Source: Candidatus Woesearchaeota archaeon (GTDB lineage Archaea; Nanobdellota; Nanobdellia; SCGC-AAA011-G17; JACPNG01). From it: 6,927 bases of DNA. Shown here one piece after another: positions 5,859 to 6,927 of this stretch. Within the stretch, counting starts at the first letter, position 1, and each line of letters starts with the position of its first letter. The DNA is taken from positions 1 through 6,927 of the forward strand of contig JACPNI010000084.1 of the NCBI GenBank assembly GCA_016185555.1, given 5' to 3'. The position numbers were made by a program, and so were the translations under genes. A model generated the notes under the pieces. The model searched no databases and was not told where the DNA came from. It was given only the letters and a program-made list of their open reading frames with translations.

Positions 5859-5884
5859 ATGACTAAGTATTTAGTTTTATTGGT

Positions 5885-6927
5885 ATGAATAAAGATCCTT
5901 CAAAAAAATTTCGTCCTTCTAACTTAGTAGAGATTACAATAAATAAGGAAAAGATTAAAGCTCGAATAATGCCGAGGCCTGAAACCTTCGATAGCGGCTT
6001 AATAACAGCAAAATTAGAAAGTGGGTATAATATAGGGTTAAATAAAAGGGATATTAAAAATATAAAATTAATTTCTAAAGATTCTGAAGAGAAACAGGCT
6101 AGAGGAAAAATTATGAAAAAGGGGGGTTATCCATTAATTTCTATAATACACACTGGTGGGACTGTTGCAAGCAAAGTTGATTATAAAACAGGTGGTGTAG
6201 TTTCTTCTTTTGAGCCGGAAGATATTCTTGATATGTTCCCTGAACTTGAGAATATTGCAAATATTAAAAGCAGATTATTATTCCAGATGTTTTCTGAGGA
6301 TATGGAACCTGATCATTGGTTAATACTAGCAAAAGAGATTGAAAATGAAATTAATAAGCTTAATCCTAAGGGAATAATAATCACGCATGGGACAGATACA
6401 TTAGCTTATACTGCAGTAGCTCTGTCATTTATGCTGCAGGATCTGCCAATTCCAGTAATACTTGTAGGCTCTCAGAGGAGTGTTGACCGCCCAAGCTCAG
6501 ATGCTGCAGTTAACTTAATATGCGCAGCACAATTTATAATACAAACTAAATTTACTGGGGTTGGTGTTTGTATGCATGGAGCTTCTAGTGACGATTATTG
6601 TTTAATACACCAGGCAACTAAGGTAAGGAAAATGCATACCTCAAGAAGGGATGCGTTTAGGGTTATTGATGTGTTTCCATATGCACATGTTTTTCCAGAC
6701 GGCAAAGTGGAATTCTTAAGAGAAGACTATCCAAAAAAAGAAAATCAAAAACTTAAAACTTTCATTGGATTTAATAATAATGTTGCTATGATCTATGTAA
6801 GGCCCGGGTTTAACTACAAGGAATTAATGCTTTATAAAAAATATAAGGGGATAATACTTGTTGGAACCGGACCGATGGCGGTAGATTACGCCAAAGTTTT
6901 AAAAGCCCTTAAATGCAAATTCTTGGC
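5885..6927 (+). CDS. gatD: Glutamyl-tRNA(Gln) amidotransferase subunit D, C-terminus missing
   Basis: GatD is the asparaginase-like subunit of archaeal GatDE. It hydrolyses glutamine to release ammonia, which GatE uses to convert Glu-tRNA(Gln) into Gln-tRNA(Gln) in the cytoplasm. The frame is open from the ATG at 5885 to the window edge, 347 codons; the family is usually about 420-440 residues, so roughly the last fifth lies outside. An N-terminal domain (about 1-75) contains the GatD-typical PRPETFDSGLITAKLESGYNIGL. The amidase domain follows: HTGGTVAS (89-96) with first nucleophile T90, THGTDT (167-172) with T170 and D171, GSQRSVDRPSSDAA (195-208), and TKVRKMHTSRRDAF (245-258) with the catalytic lysine, probably K249. 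All four catalytic residues appear intact by comparison with known GatD and asparaginases. It is transcribed away from the transporter; gatE is not in the window. RPSSDAA and the N-terminal domain separate it from plain L-asparaginase. Confidence 0.95.
   Translation, partial: MNKDPSKKFRPSNLVEITINKEKIKARIMPRPETFDSGLITAKLESGYNIGLNKRDIKNIKLISKDSEEKQARGKIMKKGGYPLISIIHTGGTVASKVDYKTGGVVSSFEPEDILDMFPELENIANIKSRLLFQMFSEDMEPDHWLILAKEIENEINKLNPKGIIITHGTDTLAYTAVALSFMLQDLPIPVILVGSQRSVDRPSSDAAVNLICAAQFIIQTKFTGVGVCMHGASSDDYCLIHQATKVRKMHTSRRDAFRVIDVFPYAHVFPDGKVEFLREDYPKKENQKLKTFIGFNNNVAMIYVRPGFNYKELMLYKKYKGIILVGTGPMAVDYAKVLKALKCKFL

Overview
The window looks like A+T-rich archaeal DNA, most likely from a small-genome lineage such as DPANN (the lineage is inference). 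Three things point to archaea. The rightmost gene is GatD, the archaea-specific subunit of the tRNA-dependent glutamate amidotransferase GatDE. The ftsZ gene resembles archaeal FtsZ2 more than any bacterial FtsZ I can recall. Several genes are preceded by TATA-like boxes about 26 bp upstream of the expected transcription start, which often puts that start almost on the ATG (leaderless mRNA). No tRNA, rRNA, CRISPR array or insertion sequence was found.

Layout. (1) 1-475, minus: the N-terminal 158 codons of an unrecognised protein that runs off the left edge. (2) 476-658: an intergenic region with divergent promoters. (3) 659-2992, plus: a tight two-gene unit, 3 nt apart. It encodes a two-pass membrane protein with a large helical domain containing one TPR-like repeat, followed by a putative zinc metallopeptidase with an HEMTH motif. 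(4) 2993-3201: a convergent intergenic region with poly-T tracts and hairpins that could end transcription from both sides. (5) 3202-4275, minus: ftsZ, FtsZ2-like, with a strong Shine-Dalgarno sequence that argues for an internal ATG rather than the upstream GTG. (6) 4276-4574: a gene-free stretch holding the ftsZ promoter region and two AT-rich stem-loops that share the motif TTGCCCA. (7) 4575-5804, minus: a polytopic ion transporter of the ArsB/NhaD class. (8) 5805-5884: an 80-bp divergent promoter region. (9) 5885 to the right edge, plus: gatD, cut off at its C-terminus.

Functional picture. ftsZ (cytokinesis), the transporter (ion homeostasis) and gatD (Gln-tRNA synthesis) are housekeeping-type genes with no obvious shared pathway. 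The membrane protein and metallopeptidase pair is the one unexplained unit and the best candidate for an undescribed membrane-associated proteolytic system. The long stem-loop element between the transporter and ftsZ is the most striking non-coding signal.
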